DNA of 64,000 bases from Costus lasius (taxonomy: Eukaryota > Streptophyta > Magnoliopsida > Zingiberales > Costaceae), in assembly GCA_027563935.2 (NCBI GenBank), contig CM050449.1, positions 55,941,949-56,005,948 of the forward strand, in the 5' to 3' direction. Shown piece after piece: positions 1-10,797 of the stretch; positions within the stretch are counted from its first letter, which is position 1, and each line of letters begins with the position of its first letter. Below the pieces are notes generated by a model. The model saw only the letters and a program-made list of their open reading frames with translations. It searched no databases and was not told where the DNA came from. The translations under genes were made by a program, and so were the position numbers.

Positions 1-175
1 TGGAGTAGACGAGGCTGGTGGTAGCCTGGAGCCTCTGAGGAGCTAGAAACTAACCCTGAAAAAGAGGACATTTGCAAGATGACAAGTTGCATCAGTGCCA
101 TGGCTAAGATAGCGACGGGAGGACCCCAGAATACAGCGTAAAGAAACGTTAGATCAGCAAAACTTCGAAAGATAG

Positions 176-3100
176 TTAACACTCAATCCCGCAGGAACTT
201 TGGGCTGCCCAATCGTTTAGTCTGCGGAGTGGGATAAGATCGATACCCTCACGTTGGTGCAGAGACCCAACTTTTGACATGATATCAGAAACTAGGGTCT
301 TTAGCGAGATCATGACAATCCTGGGGTTGAAAACGCCTTGGGTCTTGAAAATAAGATGATTGCGAATCCTCCAAATATAATATACTGCCCCGGTGAAAAG
401 AAGTTTCTGTATATAGGATTTGTTAGAATCATCTTGCCCCCAGGTAACTAGAAGATAAGCCATAAGGTCACGCCATGAAGACCCAATAAAAGAAATATTG
501 CAAGTGCGCTTAATTAACCGCCAGTAGTGTTTGAAAACCCGACAGTGGAGGAATAAATGGTCGAGGGTTTCCAGATGAGACTTGCATAGCTCACAGGTAG
601 GATCACTCACGATGCCCCAATTATAAAGTTTCGCCTTGGTGCTTAGCCGGTCATGGCAAAGCAGCCACATAAAGAAGGAGAATCGAGGTATCCTCCCTTT
701 GAACCAAACTAACCTTCTCCAAGGAACCTCGGCATCCCGAAACTGGCCTTCGTAAGCTGATTTGATAGTAAAAAGTCCGGTGTGCGTTTTAGTCCAGACA
801 AGTTGATCCGAATCGAGATGAGAGTGGATCTTGATATGGGGGATAGCAGTATAAATCTCCCGGAGTTTAAAGGATCTTGGTATGGGGATCCTCCAACTAT
901 GATTGCTAATGATAGATTTGAGGCGGGCATCTTTTCCGCGTGGATTCTCAAAACGTATGTCCTCGACCAGTGGAAGTAAGATACGTGAATCAAACCATGG
1001 GTCCAACCAAAACCGAATCAAATTGCCATCAGCCACTTTGTATCCGACCATACTCGTACATGTATCCCGGATTGATAGCAAACTGCGCGTCGGCCAGGGA
1101 GCGTGCCGAGAGGGCTGAAAGGACCAAATGGAATCAGAGCCCAGGTATTTTACGTGGATCCACTTAACCCAAAGCGATTGCTTGTCTTGAAGTATGTTCC
1201 ATATGTGACGACAGAAGAAAGCCCGGTTCAATTTTCCAATATCCCGAAGCCCCAGCCCCCCTAATTTAGTGGGTTTCGTTACAGTAACCCAGGCAACCTT
1301 GGGTATTCCCAGCTTGTTACCACGAGACCAAAGGAATTTTGCAAGTAGCGAATTAAGCTTGGAGATTATGCCAGCGGGAAGGATAATAGCGCTACACCAG
1401 AAGTTTATATTACCATAGCACATTGATTTAATGAGTTCCACTCTCCCTGCATAAGATAAGCACTTAGCCCGCCATGCGGAAAGATATTTGGTGATTTTTT
1501 CCAAGAGTGGCATGCAGTCAGTGGCCTTGATTTTTTTACTTGTGATAGGAATACCAAGGTATCGGAAAGGCATAGTACCCCTCTGGATTCCAAGGAGAGA
1601 TGTAATCTGGGCTTGCCGCCTAGGGTCGGTGGAGTTGGAGAAAAAAATCTGTGATTTTGCTCTATTAATTTGGAGTCCCGTGTGTCGATGGAAGGTGTTA
1701 AGGATATTGATAATAGCCCGCGCAGAGGATTCAGAGGGATCGCAAAAGATGATAGCGTCATCGGCAAATTGAAGATTTGTGATCCCTAACTTCTTGCATT
1801 GCGTTAGAGGAGTAAGGTTCCCCTCGGACAGGAGATCCGTAAGATACTGCATCACGAGAATAAACAGATATGGCGACATGGGGCACCCCTGCCGCAAGCC
1901 TCGGGTGCCACAAAAAAGACCCACGTCTTGACCGTTAAGGGAGATGGTGAAAGACGGGGAAGATACGCAGGTCATAACCCTCTCAACAAACCAGGGCGGA
2001 AAGTTGTAGGCAGTAAGAATTTGCTGGAGGAAATCCCATCGAACTGTATCAAAAGCTTTGTGTAAGTCCAGTTTGATCGCCATTTGGGGCTTGCAAGACT
2101 TGCGATGGAAGTTGCACATGATTTCTTGACACAACAGGATATTTTCATGGATAGACCGGCCTTGGACAAAGGCATGCTGATTTAGGTCTATGAGTTCGGG
2201 CAGCACCTTTTTGATCCGTGTGGCCAAAGCTTTCGAGATGAATCTATAAATCATTTGGCAGACGGAGATTGGCCTAAATTCTGCAAAAGAGGAAGGGTTA
2301 GGAACTTTAGGGATAAGGACAAGGGAGGTGATATTAACCCGCTTGAGAAGCTTTCCATTATCCATAAAATCAATAATTGCCTTCAGCACATCCTCTTTGA
2401 CAACGGTCCAGCATGATTTGAAGAAAGCCGCGTTGAACCCATCGACACCGGGAGCCTTTGAGATGTTAGCGTGCCTGACAATATGCTCAATATCCTCCAT
2501 TGTATATTTAGAATCGAGGAGGCCGATGGCCGAGGCCGAGAGCAACCTCTTAACAGGAATGGAGTCCTGCATGGGAACAACCAGAGGGGCCAAAAGCGAC
2601 TGAAAAAACCTGGTCGCCTCGAGAGACAGATCATCACCGGATACAAAAACTCCTTGGCCATCTTTTATGGTAGATATCGTATTCCGAATGCGCCTGGACT
2701 TCATTAAGCCATAGAAATATGCTGTATTGGAGTCCCCAAGGGAGATAAGTTGGTCTCTCGAGCGTTGCTTTAGGGCAGATTCTTCATCGGCCCAGAACTT
2801 CCTGATTTCCTCTTGGTAATGCCTCTCTAAGGCGAAGAGGTTTTTGTCACGTAAGTCTGCTTGCAGCTGGGATTGTACTATGTCCAGCTTGCAAGTATTG
2901 TCTTTGAAGGCCGCATCTCTGTCCAAGCGCATATTCCTTGCCCACTTCTTAAGGCCTTGTTTTACTCTGGTAAGCTTATGATACAGGGTATACATCGGGG
3001 TACCGTGGGCGCTACTGGAAGCCCAAATTGATTGGACCAGCTGGCGCATACTGGAGTGGTGAGTCCAGTGATTATAAAAACGAAATCTGGCTCCCACGAC

Positions 3101-3826
3101 CTTTGTATTTTTGCCGAATACGAGAAGAGCAGGCGAATGGTCAGATAACCCCGGATTAAGGAAGAGGGCCTCAGCGCTTGGGAATTTTCCGATCCACGCC
3201 TTGGTGGCCATTATTCTATCCAGCTTACAGCATATTCGATTTGCGCCAGCTTGAGAGTTGGACCAGGTGAAAAACGCACCGCGGGATTTTATGTCATCAA
3301 TGTCAAGAGTAGCTCTCATCTCGATGTTGTTTAGGATTTCCTGCTCGTTATTGGTAGAGCCCCCTCTCTTGTCATCCAACGAGAAGAGCATGTTGAAGTC
3401 TCCAAGGATAACCATGGGGCCCAATTGGTACCAAGTGTTTATGGTCCCCCAAATATCTCTTCGATCCCGAACCGAGTATAAACCATACACCACACCTAAG
3501 TAATAGAGCAAGTCCCCCTGGGTGCTATGCACTTTCCCTATGATAGTTTGATTTGTTGTCTCTAGAATATCCACTATAAAAACTGAAGGATCCCAGATTA
3601 GCCAGATCCTACCACCGGGAATATTTGAATAGTTGGAGGCCATATTCCACCCCGGGCAAACTGAAGCCATGATATCTGCACTCTTTGAAACACACACATG
3701 AGTTTCCAGGATAGCACACATTCTAACCCGGTGTTTATTTATCATAGATGTCAATTCTTTCCTCTTAGCGAGAGCGTTGAAACCTCTCACGTTCCAACTC
3801 ATAATGGTATCGAGAGGAGTAGTCAT
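176..3826 (-). CDS. LINE ORF2: endonuclease / reverse transcriptase
   Basis: This 1216-residue protein would nick target DNA and copy the LINE RNA onto the nick. An AP-endonuclease-like (EEP) domain spans about residues 8-240, with E41, the GDFN motif (142-145) and SDH (228-230). The reverse transcriptase spans about 500-770, with D587 in the DLHKAFD motif and the catalytic FADD box at 687-690. A zf-RVT zinc-finger region lies near 1017-1105 (C1078, C1081, H1090, C1095). No RNase H domain is seen, as in many plant L1s. There is no stop or frameshift across 3.65 kb. The start codon overlaps the ORF1 stop as ATGA, so translation may depend on re-initiation or coupling (inference). Activity is unknown. 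Confidence 0.95.
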   Translation of the reverse strand: MTTPLDTIMSWNVRGFNALAKRKELTSMINKHRVRMCAILETHVCVSKSADIMASVCPGWNMASNYSNIPGGRIWLIWDPSVFIVDILETTNQTIIGKVHSTQGDLLYYLGVVYGLYSVRDRRDIWGTINTWYQLGPMVILGDFNMLFSLDDKRGGSTNNEQEILNNIEMRATLDIDDIKSRGAFFTWSNSQAGANRICCKLDRIMATKAWIGKFPSAEALFLNPGLSDHSPALLVFGKNTKVVGARFRFYNHWTHHSSMRQLVQSIWASSSAHGTPMYTLYHKLTRVKQGLKKWARNMRLDRDAAFKDNTCKLDIVQSQLQADLRDKNLFALERHYQEEIRKFWADEESALKQRSRDQLISLGDSNTAYFYGLMKSRRIRNTISTIKDGQGVFVSGDDLSLEATRFFQSLLAPLVVPMQDSIPVKRLLSASAIGLLDSKYTMEDIEHIVRHANISKAPGVDGFNAAFFKSCWTVVKEDVLKAIIDFMDNGKLLKRVNITSLVLIPKVPNPSSFAEFRPISVCQMIYRFISKALATRIKKVLPELIDLNQHAFVQGRSIHENILLCQEIMCNFHRKSCKPQMAIKLDLHKAFDTVRWDFLQQILTAYNFPPWFVERVMTCVSSPSFTISLNGQDVGLFCGTRGLRQGCPMSPYLFILVMQYLTDLLSEGNLTPLTQCKKLGITNLQFADDAIIFCDPSESSARAIINILNTFHRHTGLQINRAKSQIFFSNSTDPRRQAQITSLLGIQRGTMPFRYLGIPITSKKIKATDCMPLLEKITKYLSAWRAKCLSYAGRVELIKSMCYGNINFWCSAIILPAGIISKLNSLLAKFLWSRGNKLGIPKVAWVTVTKPTKLGGLGLRDIGKLNRAFFCRHIWNILQDKQSLWVKWIHVKYLGSDSIWSFQPSRHAPWPTRSLLSIRDTCTSMVGYKVADGNLIRFWLDPWFDSRILLPLVEDIRFENPRGKDARLKSIISNHSWRIPIPRSFKLREIYTAIPHIKIHSHLDSDQLVWTKTHTGLFTIKSAYEGQFRDAEVPWRRLVWFKGRIPRFSFFMWLLCHDRLSTKAKLYNWGIVSDPTCELCKSHLETLDHLFLHCRVFKHYWRLIKRTCNISFIGSSWRDLMAYLLVTWGQDDSNKSYIQKLLFTGAVYYIWRIRNHLIFKTQGVFNPRIVMISLKTLVSDIMSKVGSLHQREGIDLIPLRRLNDWAAQSSCGIEC

Positions 3827-5208
3827 GGGGCAACCGGGGTAGAGGGACTGAGGCTCTTAGGGTCCCTATGTTTTAGAGGAGCACATTGGTTCTTGATTTT
3901 GTTCTTGTTGTTCTTCTTGTTGTTCTTCTTTTTTTTACTGTTTTTCTCCTGCGCCGAGACTACGAAATCTTGTAGGTCTAGGAGGCAATTTGCCTCCTGC
4001 CTTGATAGCTGAGCACACGCCGAGCTCTCCGTACCCAGGGTCTCAATGTCACTATCTAATTCATCCGGACCTGGGATAATATGGGTATCGGAATTCAGGG
4101 TGCCTTCGCTGCTAGAGCTGCCAGGGTCGGGAGTAACAGGACTGACCCCTAGTATCCCTTCCGAGCTCAGCCCAGCCTTTGGAGTCGCAGGAATACTGGA
4201 ACTAGCAGGCTCGTAATCAGGGCAGGGAGGAAGATGAGATGAACCGCCCACTTCCTTTTGTGCCCTAGGCTGTTGGGCGATCCTGTTAGTCCCCATACTC
4301 ACACACGCAACTTTTTCCGGCTGGGGTAATGCTTTCCGTTTCCAGACGGGGATCAAAGGAGCCTTCCCTGCCCCTGCACAGCTCGCTGTACTGTGTCCGA
4401 AAACATTGCATTTGCTGCAGCGCGAGGGAACAGCCTCATATTCAAATCGCAAGTGGGCGCCCGACCCCCCATTAACTGAGACTGAGAGGACTTCAGGGAA
4501 ATCAGAGGCGGCTTCCATTTCCACACAGAAGCGAGCGAACCCCAGCCTTGATTTAGATGTCGTTGCTAGATCCATGGACAGGGGCTTACCGATAGCACTT
4601 GCAACTTTTCCAATGATTCCTGAAGACCACCATTTGAGGGGGAGGTTATGCAATCGTACCCAAATGGGGATCGAGGAGAGATCCACCCTGGAAAGCTCGT
4701 CATCTGGGTTCCATGGTTTGATAATCAATATCTTGCCAAACACGAACCATGGACCCGCCTCCAAAACCCTCGTCCTATCTTCAGACGAACCAAAGCGGAA
4801 AAGAAGGAAACCAGCAGGGAGCGAGTAAACTTCCAGCTCCCCCTGCGGTTTCCACAAATGGAGGACCTTTTGCTTGAGAGTGTGAAAATTTGGCCGAAAG
4901 CCAAGGAAATACCCTACTAAGGTGTTCGCCCAGAATTCACAATTTTCTTCAAGCTCCTCCGCAGGAACCGAGATGTCAAGCATCCCGTGCTCAAGGCTTA
5001 CATCCGACTGAGATAGGGCGCAGCTTGCATTACACGAAATGGGCTTGGGGAAGAGGGCACTCCATGTCTTCGGTCCCTGCGGGCTGGCCACCGGGGCTAA
5101 GGGCATAGCCTGGGAGGCCCTCCCGATCTGGAGCCCAGGGATTTGCGGTGGCATCGAGACGATCCGCTCCGCCAAAGAAAACACGAAACGAGAGAGGAGG
5201 GAGCCCAA
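3823..5208 (-). CDS. LINE ORF1: gag-like RNA-binding protein
   Basis: This 461-residue protein probably binds the LINE RNA to form the ribonucleoprotein. Residues about 85-260 look like the DUF4283 domain found in plant L1 ORF1 proteins (the FWANTLVGYFLG and IPIWVRLHNLP stretches). A CCHC zinc knuckle follows (C264, C267, H272, C277; spacing CX2CX4HX4C). A Ser/Pro-rich linker and a lysine/asparagine-rich basic tail end the protein. The first Met at 5208 was chosen; Met19 is an in-frame alternative. The stop TGA overlaps the ATG of ORF2 by sharing ATGA. Confidence 0.9.
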   Translation of the reverse strand: MGSLLSRFVFSLAERIVSMPPQIPGLQIGRASQAMPLAPVASPQGPKTWSALFPKPISCNASCALSQSDVSLEHGMLDISVPAEELEENCEFWANTLVGYFLGFRPNFHTLKQKVLHLWKPQGELEVYSLPAGFLLFRFGSSEDRTRVLEAGPWFVFGKILIIKPWNPDDELSRVDLSSIPIWVRLHNLPLKWWSSGIIGKVASAIGKPLSMDLATTSKSRLGFARFCVEMEAASDFPEVLSVSVNGGSGAHLRFEYEAVPSRCSKCNVFGHSTASCAGAGKAPLIPVWKRKALPQPEKVACVSMGTNRIAQQPRAQKEVGGSSHLPPCPDYEPASSSIPATPKAGLSSEGILGVSPVTPDPGSSSSEGTLNSDTHIIPGPDELDSDIETLGTESSACAQLSRQEANCLLDLQDFVVSAQEKNSKKKKNNKKNNKNKIKNQCAPLKHRDPKSLSPSTPVAP

Positions 5209-5667
5209 GAGTCACAGCAAGATTCCAGACAGAACCCCGAGAAAAGAACCAGGAAGCTCGAGAAGCGACAACACGCAGGAACCCCAAACAAAACTTTCCA
5301 GCAAGCTTCGGGGAGAATGATTTTGGGGGAAAATATAGAGAGGCCTCGGAAAGAACAGAAAACCAGAGAAGAACCAATTCAGAGAAAGCAGGTATAGTAC
5401 CAGGAGCTCCGAACTCGTCAGCGCACCCTAGGTCGCGAGGCCATCTATGCTGCGGAGCAGGGAAAGTCTCGGCATAGATCGCCGCAAGCCCTAGGATCTC
5501 CACACCTAAGCCACCCGAAGGCACCCTTCATCGCCGGCGAGAAAGACGGCACCGGCGTCCTGGGCCGGAGCCCCTGATCCCGTCACCCGGAACAGTCGCC
5601 TCCCAGAAGCCCTAGGCAGTCGCCACAACTATACTCCAACCATGGACATAGCACAAGCTTTGGGTAG
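5209..5667 (-). promoter_or_regulatory. LINE 5'UTR and presumed internal promoter
   Basis: This GC-richer stretch lies between the LINE 5' end and the ORF1 start. L1-type elements carry their promoter here; I recognise no specific box. Several overlapping short ORFs exist in it, but none resembles a known domain. Confidence 0.5.
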
Positions 5668-7167
5668 GTAATGAAGTACTGATAGCCACCTCTGGCATGT
5701 TTACTAAATGGCCCACACACATCACTGTGTATAAGGTCAAGTAAACCTGAAGCCCTTTGACCTTTATGAGGAAAAGGTGACTTCGTCATTTTACCCATCA
5801 AACAAGCTTTGCATGTATCAATCTCCTCACAGGAGAATGATCCCAGCAGTCCATGATCATGCAACCGCTTAATGCGTTTCTTGTTAATATGGCCTAAACG
5901 ACTATGCCATAGCAAGGTGCTGTGATCAGCATACTTGGCTTTCTTGTTATCAATGTTTTGTATAGAATGTTCCATGTCCAACATGAATAACCCATTGTTA
6001 ATTGAACCAGTCGCATACACAATATTATCATAAGTTAAAACACACTTTGAAATCTTGCATTCAAAGGCAAATCCTTTCCTGACAAGAGCAGGAATAGAGA
6101 TAATATTCTTGGTAATACTGGGTACAAAATAACAATTGTTTAATTCCAATACAATGCCAGATGGTAAAGAAATGAAATAGTCTCCTACGGCAACAGCAGC
6201 AACCCGTGCCCCGTTTCCAACTCGTAGGTCTACCTCATGCTGTCCCACCTGCCTTCTTCTCTTGAGTTCCTGCACATTTGAACAAATGTGAACTCCACAT
6301 GCAGTGTCCAACACCCATGATATAGAAGAAGATGAAACCATGACTTCCGTCACGTATATACCTGAGCCAGAAGCAATGCTTCCCCTCTTATCTCCTTGGA
6401 GCGCTTTGCAGTCCTTTTTCCAGTGACCCAGCTGGCCACAGTGGAAACACCTGTTATCCTTCGACCGCTTCACCTTCTGTTTCAGAGCCTTACTGTAGTT
6501 CTTGACAGGGGCCTTGCCCTTCTTCCCCTTCTTCTTGTTCCTAGAAGGAACCATCAAGACAGAGGTTGAAGGCTTACCCTTCAGAGTTTCCTCAGTAGTC
6601 AAGAGCATATTCAGCAGCTCTGCCGGCGTACAATCGATTTTGTTCATATTAAAGTTAATGATGAACGCATCGAAAGAAGGCGGGAGAGACTGCAGAATAA
6701 TATCCACAGCAAGCTCCTGGTTGATGGTATGCCCCAGTTTCTCCAGAGCCTCCTTGTGCCCAATCATCTTGAGCACGTGAGCTCCCACTGGGCTCCCTTC
6801 AGCCAGTTTGCTCTGAAAGAAGAGCTTCGTCAGATTATAGCGCTCAGTCCTCGCCTGTGCAGCATACAGCATCTTGAGGTTCGTTATAATCTCTATAGCC
6901 GACATATCCTCATGCTGACGCTACAGCGGGTGGCGTCATAGACGCTAGCATCAGGCAAGCGACATCAATGCTATCATTGACGTGCTTTTCGTAGGCATCC
7001 CGAACCGCCCTTGCGGCGTTCGGAGCGGGCTGCGGCGGTATCGCCGTCTCGAGGACATACAGTTTCCTCTCTGCCTTAAGAACGATCTTAAGGTGTCCAA
7101 ACCAGTCAGAGAAGTTCGGCCCAGCAAACTTCTCCCTTTCCAGTAGGGATCGCACATTGAAGCTCAT
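5668..7167 (-). pseudogene. Copia A gag-protease-integrase fragment
   Basis: The frame starts at ATG 7167 and matches the intact polyprotein of element I. Near 6925 one extra C in a C-run shifts the frame, so the first piece ends in a false tail at 6910. The original frame also has CAG changed to TAG nearby. The remaining frame (to 6905) keeps the CCHC knuckle, the protease VLDTACG motif and the integrase HHCC region, and ends within the integrase core at the LINE junction. The last roughly 28 residues of the open frame are LINE-derived. It is not functional. Confidence 0.9.
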
Positions 7168-8987
7168 GGTATTCGTTGCTGCAGGAATCTACAACAAGCA
7201 AGAACAGCAAGGTTAGTATCAATGTTCAGAATCAATCCAGGACTTAAGAAAGATTCTTTTCTCACTATTTTGTCTGACTGAAAAATCCAGTAAACAGTCC
7301 GAAAGAGTAACACTCTTTTAGTGAGATGGGATCCAGATTTCATACTTGGTCTCCGCGTCCCGCTCAGGCGAGATAAGATGCACAGAGATGACAAGCACTA
7401 ATTTCTGGTAGGCTGTCCCAGCCAATCGCCAACCCGTGCGATTCCCCTTCATCTGGGCAATCCAGCAGACTGTGCCAACTGAGTTGGTACAACACAGTCT
7501 CTGATCCCACAGATGGCTGCCTCCATGTGCTACCATATGCGCCACATATGTAGACTACATGGTCAAGCTGACCTGACCTACTCCCTGGACCACCACGTGC
7601 TATGCTGAGCAACGAGAAGGGATAAATCCCTGCTCTGTAACACGCAGGTGTAATCCAGCACCGTCTGAAGATAGATGGACGTGCCCACTGAGTGGGTTCA
7701 ACACGGCTCCAACGATAGTCAGAACGGTGAGGTTTCGCGTCAGAAGGCTTACGAGCTTGATATATTAGCGTTGGATTTTAACGGTCTTTTTATCTTCTTA
7801 CTATCAGGCATATTCTATGGCTATAGCAGAAGATAAACATAAACATGCAATTCTAATTATTTAAATAATAAATAGAAAGCATGATCTTATGTGGTAAAAA
7901 GCCCATGAACCCTAGTAAGACCTTAATTTTACTTAAGTCTTCACTTGAGCTCCATTGCATCTCATCTGGTCCAACCCAGTGCCCTAGCGCCAAGAGCACC
8001 TCAGGTGCACCACCAGGTGAATGCCCCTCTTGGATGTGTGCCTTTGTGCTCTTGTCTAATCAAACACAATTTGATCTATCTAGACAAGCTTTGACTCGCA
8101 GGTCAATTATACAATAAATTAATGAAAAAGTGATTCGCAGATCACAATAATATTAACTTATAATTTACCAGGCACGCAGGCCCCAGCACAGCACACATTA
8201 GGGCAACCCACATAAGATTAAATAAACAAGCATAGGCATCAATCAACATGTGATCCATTCATGAAATTAAAATTTTGAAAAAACCCATGGCATCAATTTT
8301 AATTTCCTTATGAGCCCTATAACCTTACAATGGTCCATTGATGGGGATCCACTCATCCATCTAGTTAGATCCTTTCCCCTTGCATGCACCGAGTCCTAAC
8401 TGACCCGAGTTGACCTAATGGTCAACCATGCATGCGCCAAGGGCTGAACCACCATCATGAGTTTTGGCAAGCGGGTGTGACCCCGGGCCTAACTCAAGTG
8501 TGTTCAGAAGTTGTCTCAACCAGACCTCGCTACACGCCTTGGATGCAGTCGACCTATAGCCACCTCGTGCTTGCGCACAGGTGCTATCTAGTCAACCCAT
8601 CTAGGCTGTCAGATGGTCTGATCAGACTAGTTGGATCTAACCTAGAAGATGCTTTCAACCCCATCAACCCATCTAAGGATTTATGGTAGGGGCACCTTAG
8701 ATCTAATCAGCCGCGCAAGATGTAAGTTTTATAAAACATATAGATCAAGCGCAAACAATCAAACAACATGCTTCATTTATGTTGATAACCCTTAGATCTA
8801 AGGGGGTCCCCTTCAAGGGGGAGCGCAAACTTTAGGGGGTCCCCTTCAAGGGGGAGCGCAAACTTTAGGTAACCATGATACAAGCGCAAAGTTCATGTAA
8901 CCAAATCATCAAGTAAGCGCAAAATCATCAAGTAAGCGCAACATGTATGGATCACATCAGCAAACATAATAGCATGCATAGAGCCAC
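7168..8987 (-). other. Copia A untranslated leader
   Basis: This 1.8-kb region lies between PBS and gag and is shared with elements D, E and I but encodes no protein. It holds two short palindromes, CCAACTGAGTTGG (7475-7487) and CCCACTGAGTGGG (7684-7696), kept in other copies and candidate dimerisation hairpins. A 33-bp direct repeat lies near the PBS. I see no host gene in it. Confidence 0.75.
8801..8866. repeat. 33-bp tandem duplication in copia A leader
   Basis: Two identical 33-bp units (8801-8833, 8834-8866) starting AGGGGGTCCCCTTCAAG lie side by side. The unit resembles the G-rich PBS-proximal end of related LTRs such as H. Confidence 0.85.
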
Positions 8988-8999
8988 GCTCTGATACCA
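8988..8999 (-). other. Primer-binding site of copia A (tRNA-iMet)
   Basis: On the minus strand it reads TGGTATCAGAGC, complementary to the 3' end of plant initiator tRNA-Met, and lies 2 bp inside the 5' LTR. Confidence 0.9.
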
Positions 9000-9001
9000 A
9001 T

Positions 9002-10703
9002 TGAAGAAACCCCTTAAAATGGGGGGCAAAAACCCTAGTCATGGCGCTAATGAAAAATATGCTAGCGGAAGCAAGGGTTTAAGATCATTTGCATGCCATA
9101 TGTTCAACTATAACCGATTGAATAGATTGAGAGGGAAATTCATACCAACGCCATATGCTTGGAAGTCGGCTTGGATGAAGAGAACAAATTAGATCTCCTC
9201 CACAAGTTCACACACAAGATGAAGATGCTTACTCCTTGCGGTCCCTTGTGCTAGCAAGACACCCAAGCTTTTTCTTTTGTCGAATGGAAAGGGGGTGATG
9301 AGATGATTCCCTCTTGGCCGAGAGCTCCTCTTGCCAAAACTCCTCTCTTTTTTCCGATCGCCCAACCAAAGAGCTAGGCGTTGAAGCAAAGAGCAAAACG
9401 CATATGCGTTTTTGGCGTTGGAGCAAAAACCGGTTTGATTACTTACCATAAATGGAAGACAATCAAGCCATGCGTTTAAGCCAACCCTAAAACGCCTATT
9501 GACATTGAACCAAGCGTTCACCTTTGTGAACCGGTTCAATCCAATAACGTCAAATCGACTTTGGTTCTTCAAACCAAACCGAAATAGCTCAAGCCACTTG
9601 GTCTAGACCAAATCGAACCCCAAGGCTCATGATCTAACCATTCATCTCCTGATGCCCCTGATCTCTTCGATCTAGCATCATCTCTCTCGATCGAAGCTTA
9701 CCGATCTCAAGTCCTAATCAATCAAACATGATCAGACCAGATCTCACTTACAATCAGAGATTAAATCCCTCTAATCTGAACTCAAAGAATTCAGTCCATA
9801 CGATCTGACTCAAGTAAGCCATATCACCAAATTGTGCGACCCTGAGGGTTTCCTCTAAATGTCGGTAACGATAACTTACGTTATCACGATCAGTGAGGGG
9901 TATCTAGCAACACATCACTGTCTCCCGATATAAAGGAAAGAGTCTTCCAAGACTACTCCCAAACCATAGCACAAGTGTGAATCAAACTCACAAGGCATAC
10001 ATGTATCCTTTGCCACTGGACGTTCTTATTGGACAAGCATGTCAAGCCTGTAACTCCAATACGATGAGCATGATTAGATCAGATGAACATAGTCATCTGG
10101 GTATGGCCATACACTTCCTCAATCATCTCATATAGGGGGGCCCCTTAGAACATCACACTCCTTGAACAAGGAGACGGCAATCCTTTATCTATCACAAGTG
10201 CCCTAACCTGACTCAAGCTCACCATCCAAGATAGTCTATAATCATTATGTTTCAAATGATATTGAACTACCTCAAGACAATGACAATCATCATTTAGAAA
10301 CACAAGTGATCTCAAGTCAGAGGACATGTGCCACTTGCTGCTTACAGGGATCATTCACATCGTGACAAGCAATGGAATATCCCAGTAGGGTCTGTCCAGT
10401 ACATCCAATGTACCTATGAGTCTACATCTTATTCCATGCTCGAAGCATCCTATAAGATTAGCACTCATATTAGTCTCAATCATATCAAGGCTGTCTCAGT
10501 TCACCAAGATATCTCGACTAAGGACTTATAGCCTGTCAGCCTAGCTGAACAGCTTTGAGACATTATTCAGAAGTACACTTATTACAGCAGACAAGGTAAC
10601 AATCTGAATAACAACCATGCCTTTATAAACACAAGAGTTTATTACATGATACTTTTACAATCCCAAAGGCCTCAAACATTAGCCTTAAGGGCATACCCCA
10701 ACA
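9002..10703 (-). repeat. 5' LTR of copia A
   Basis: This 1702-bp LTR begins TGTTGGGGTATGCCC on the minus strand (right end) and ends with CA at the PBS side. It is homologous along its length to the LTRs of D, E, H and I. No partner LTR is in the window. Confidence 0.88.
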
Positions 10704-10797
10704 CTAGTATCTTGGACAAAATCTTGAACCATTTTGTCCAATTTGTCCCATCCAGTTTGTTTTTATAAAGTTTCAATCTTAGATCAGGAGATGCCAT
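10704..10797 (-). pseudogene. Start of copia B gag, cut by element A
   Basis: From ATG at 10797 (minus) the first 31 codons are open and contain a LDGTNWTKWFKIL motif typical of the N-terminus of copia gag proteins. The frame is then broken by the LTR of element A. It is too short for ordinary ORF finding; its place, just after a leader that follows PBS and LTR, supports the call. Confidence 0.78.

Larger units (their letters stand above)
1..5667 (-). mobile_element. L1-type LINE (non-LTR retrotransposon), 3' end beyond window
   Basis: Two open reading frames in plant L1 order are read on the minus strand: a gag-like ORF1 (3823-5208) and an endonuclease/RT ORF2 (176-3826). The 5' end is placed near 5667 because sequence from 5668 matches the copia integrase gene of element A, which is then cut off. 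The poly(A) tail and target-site duplication would lie left of base 1 and are not visible. Bases 1-175 are 3'UTR. Both ORFs are uninterrupted, so the copy is probably fairly young. It sits inside copia element A. Confidence 0.93.
5668..10703 (-). mobile_element. Copia element A (Angela/BARE-like), truncated by the LINE
   Basis: It is read on the minus strand from a 5' LTR (9002-10703) through PBS, a 1.8-kb leader, gag, protease and the start of integrase, where the LINE interrupts it at 5668. The RT, RNase H and 3' LTR would lie left of the window. Its right edge is inserted 31 codons into the gag of element B. The expected right TSD is CTAGT at 10704-10708; the left copy is out of view. Confidence 0.9.

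Noticed and set aside
782..1167. Plus-strand ORFs inside the LINE and many similar frames across the window
   Set aside because: They lie opposite or out of frame to recognised retrotransposon genes and show no domain; they are shadows.
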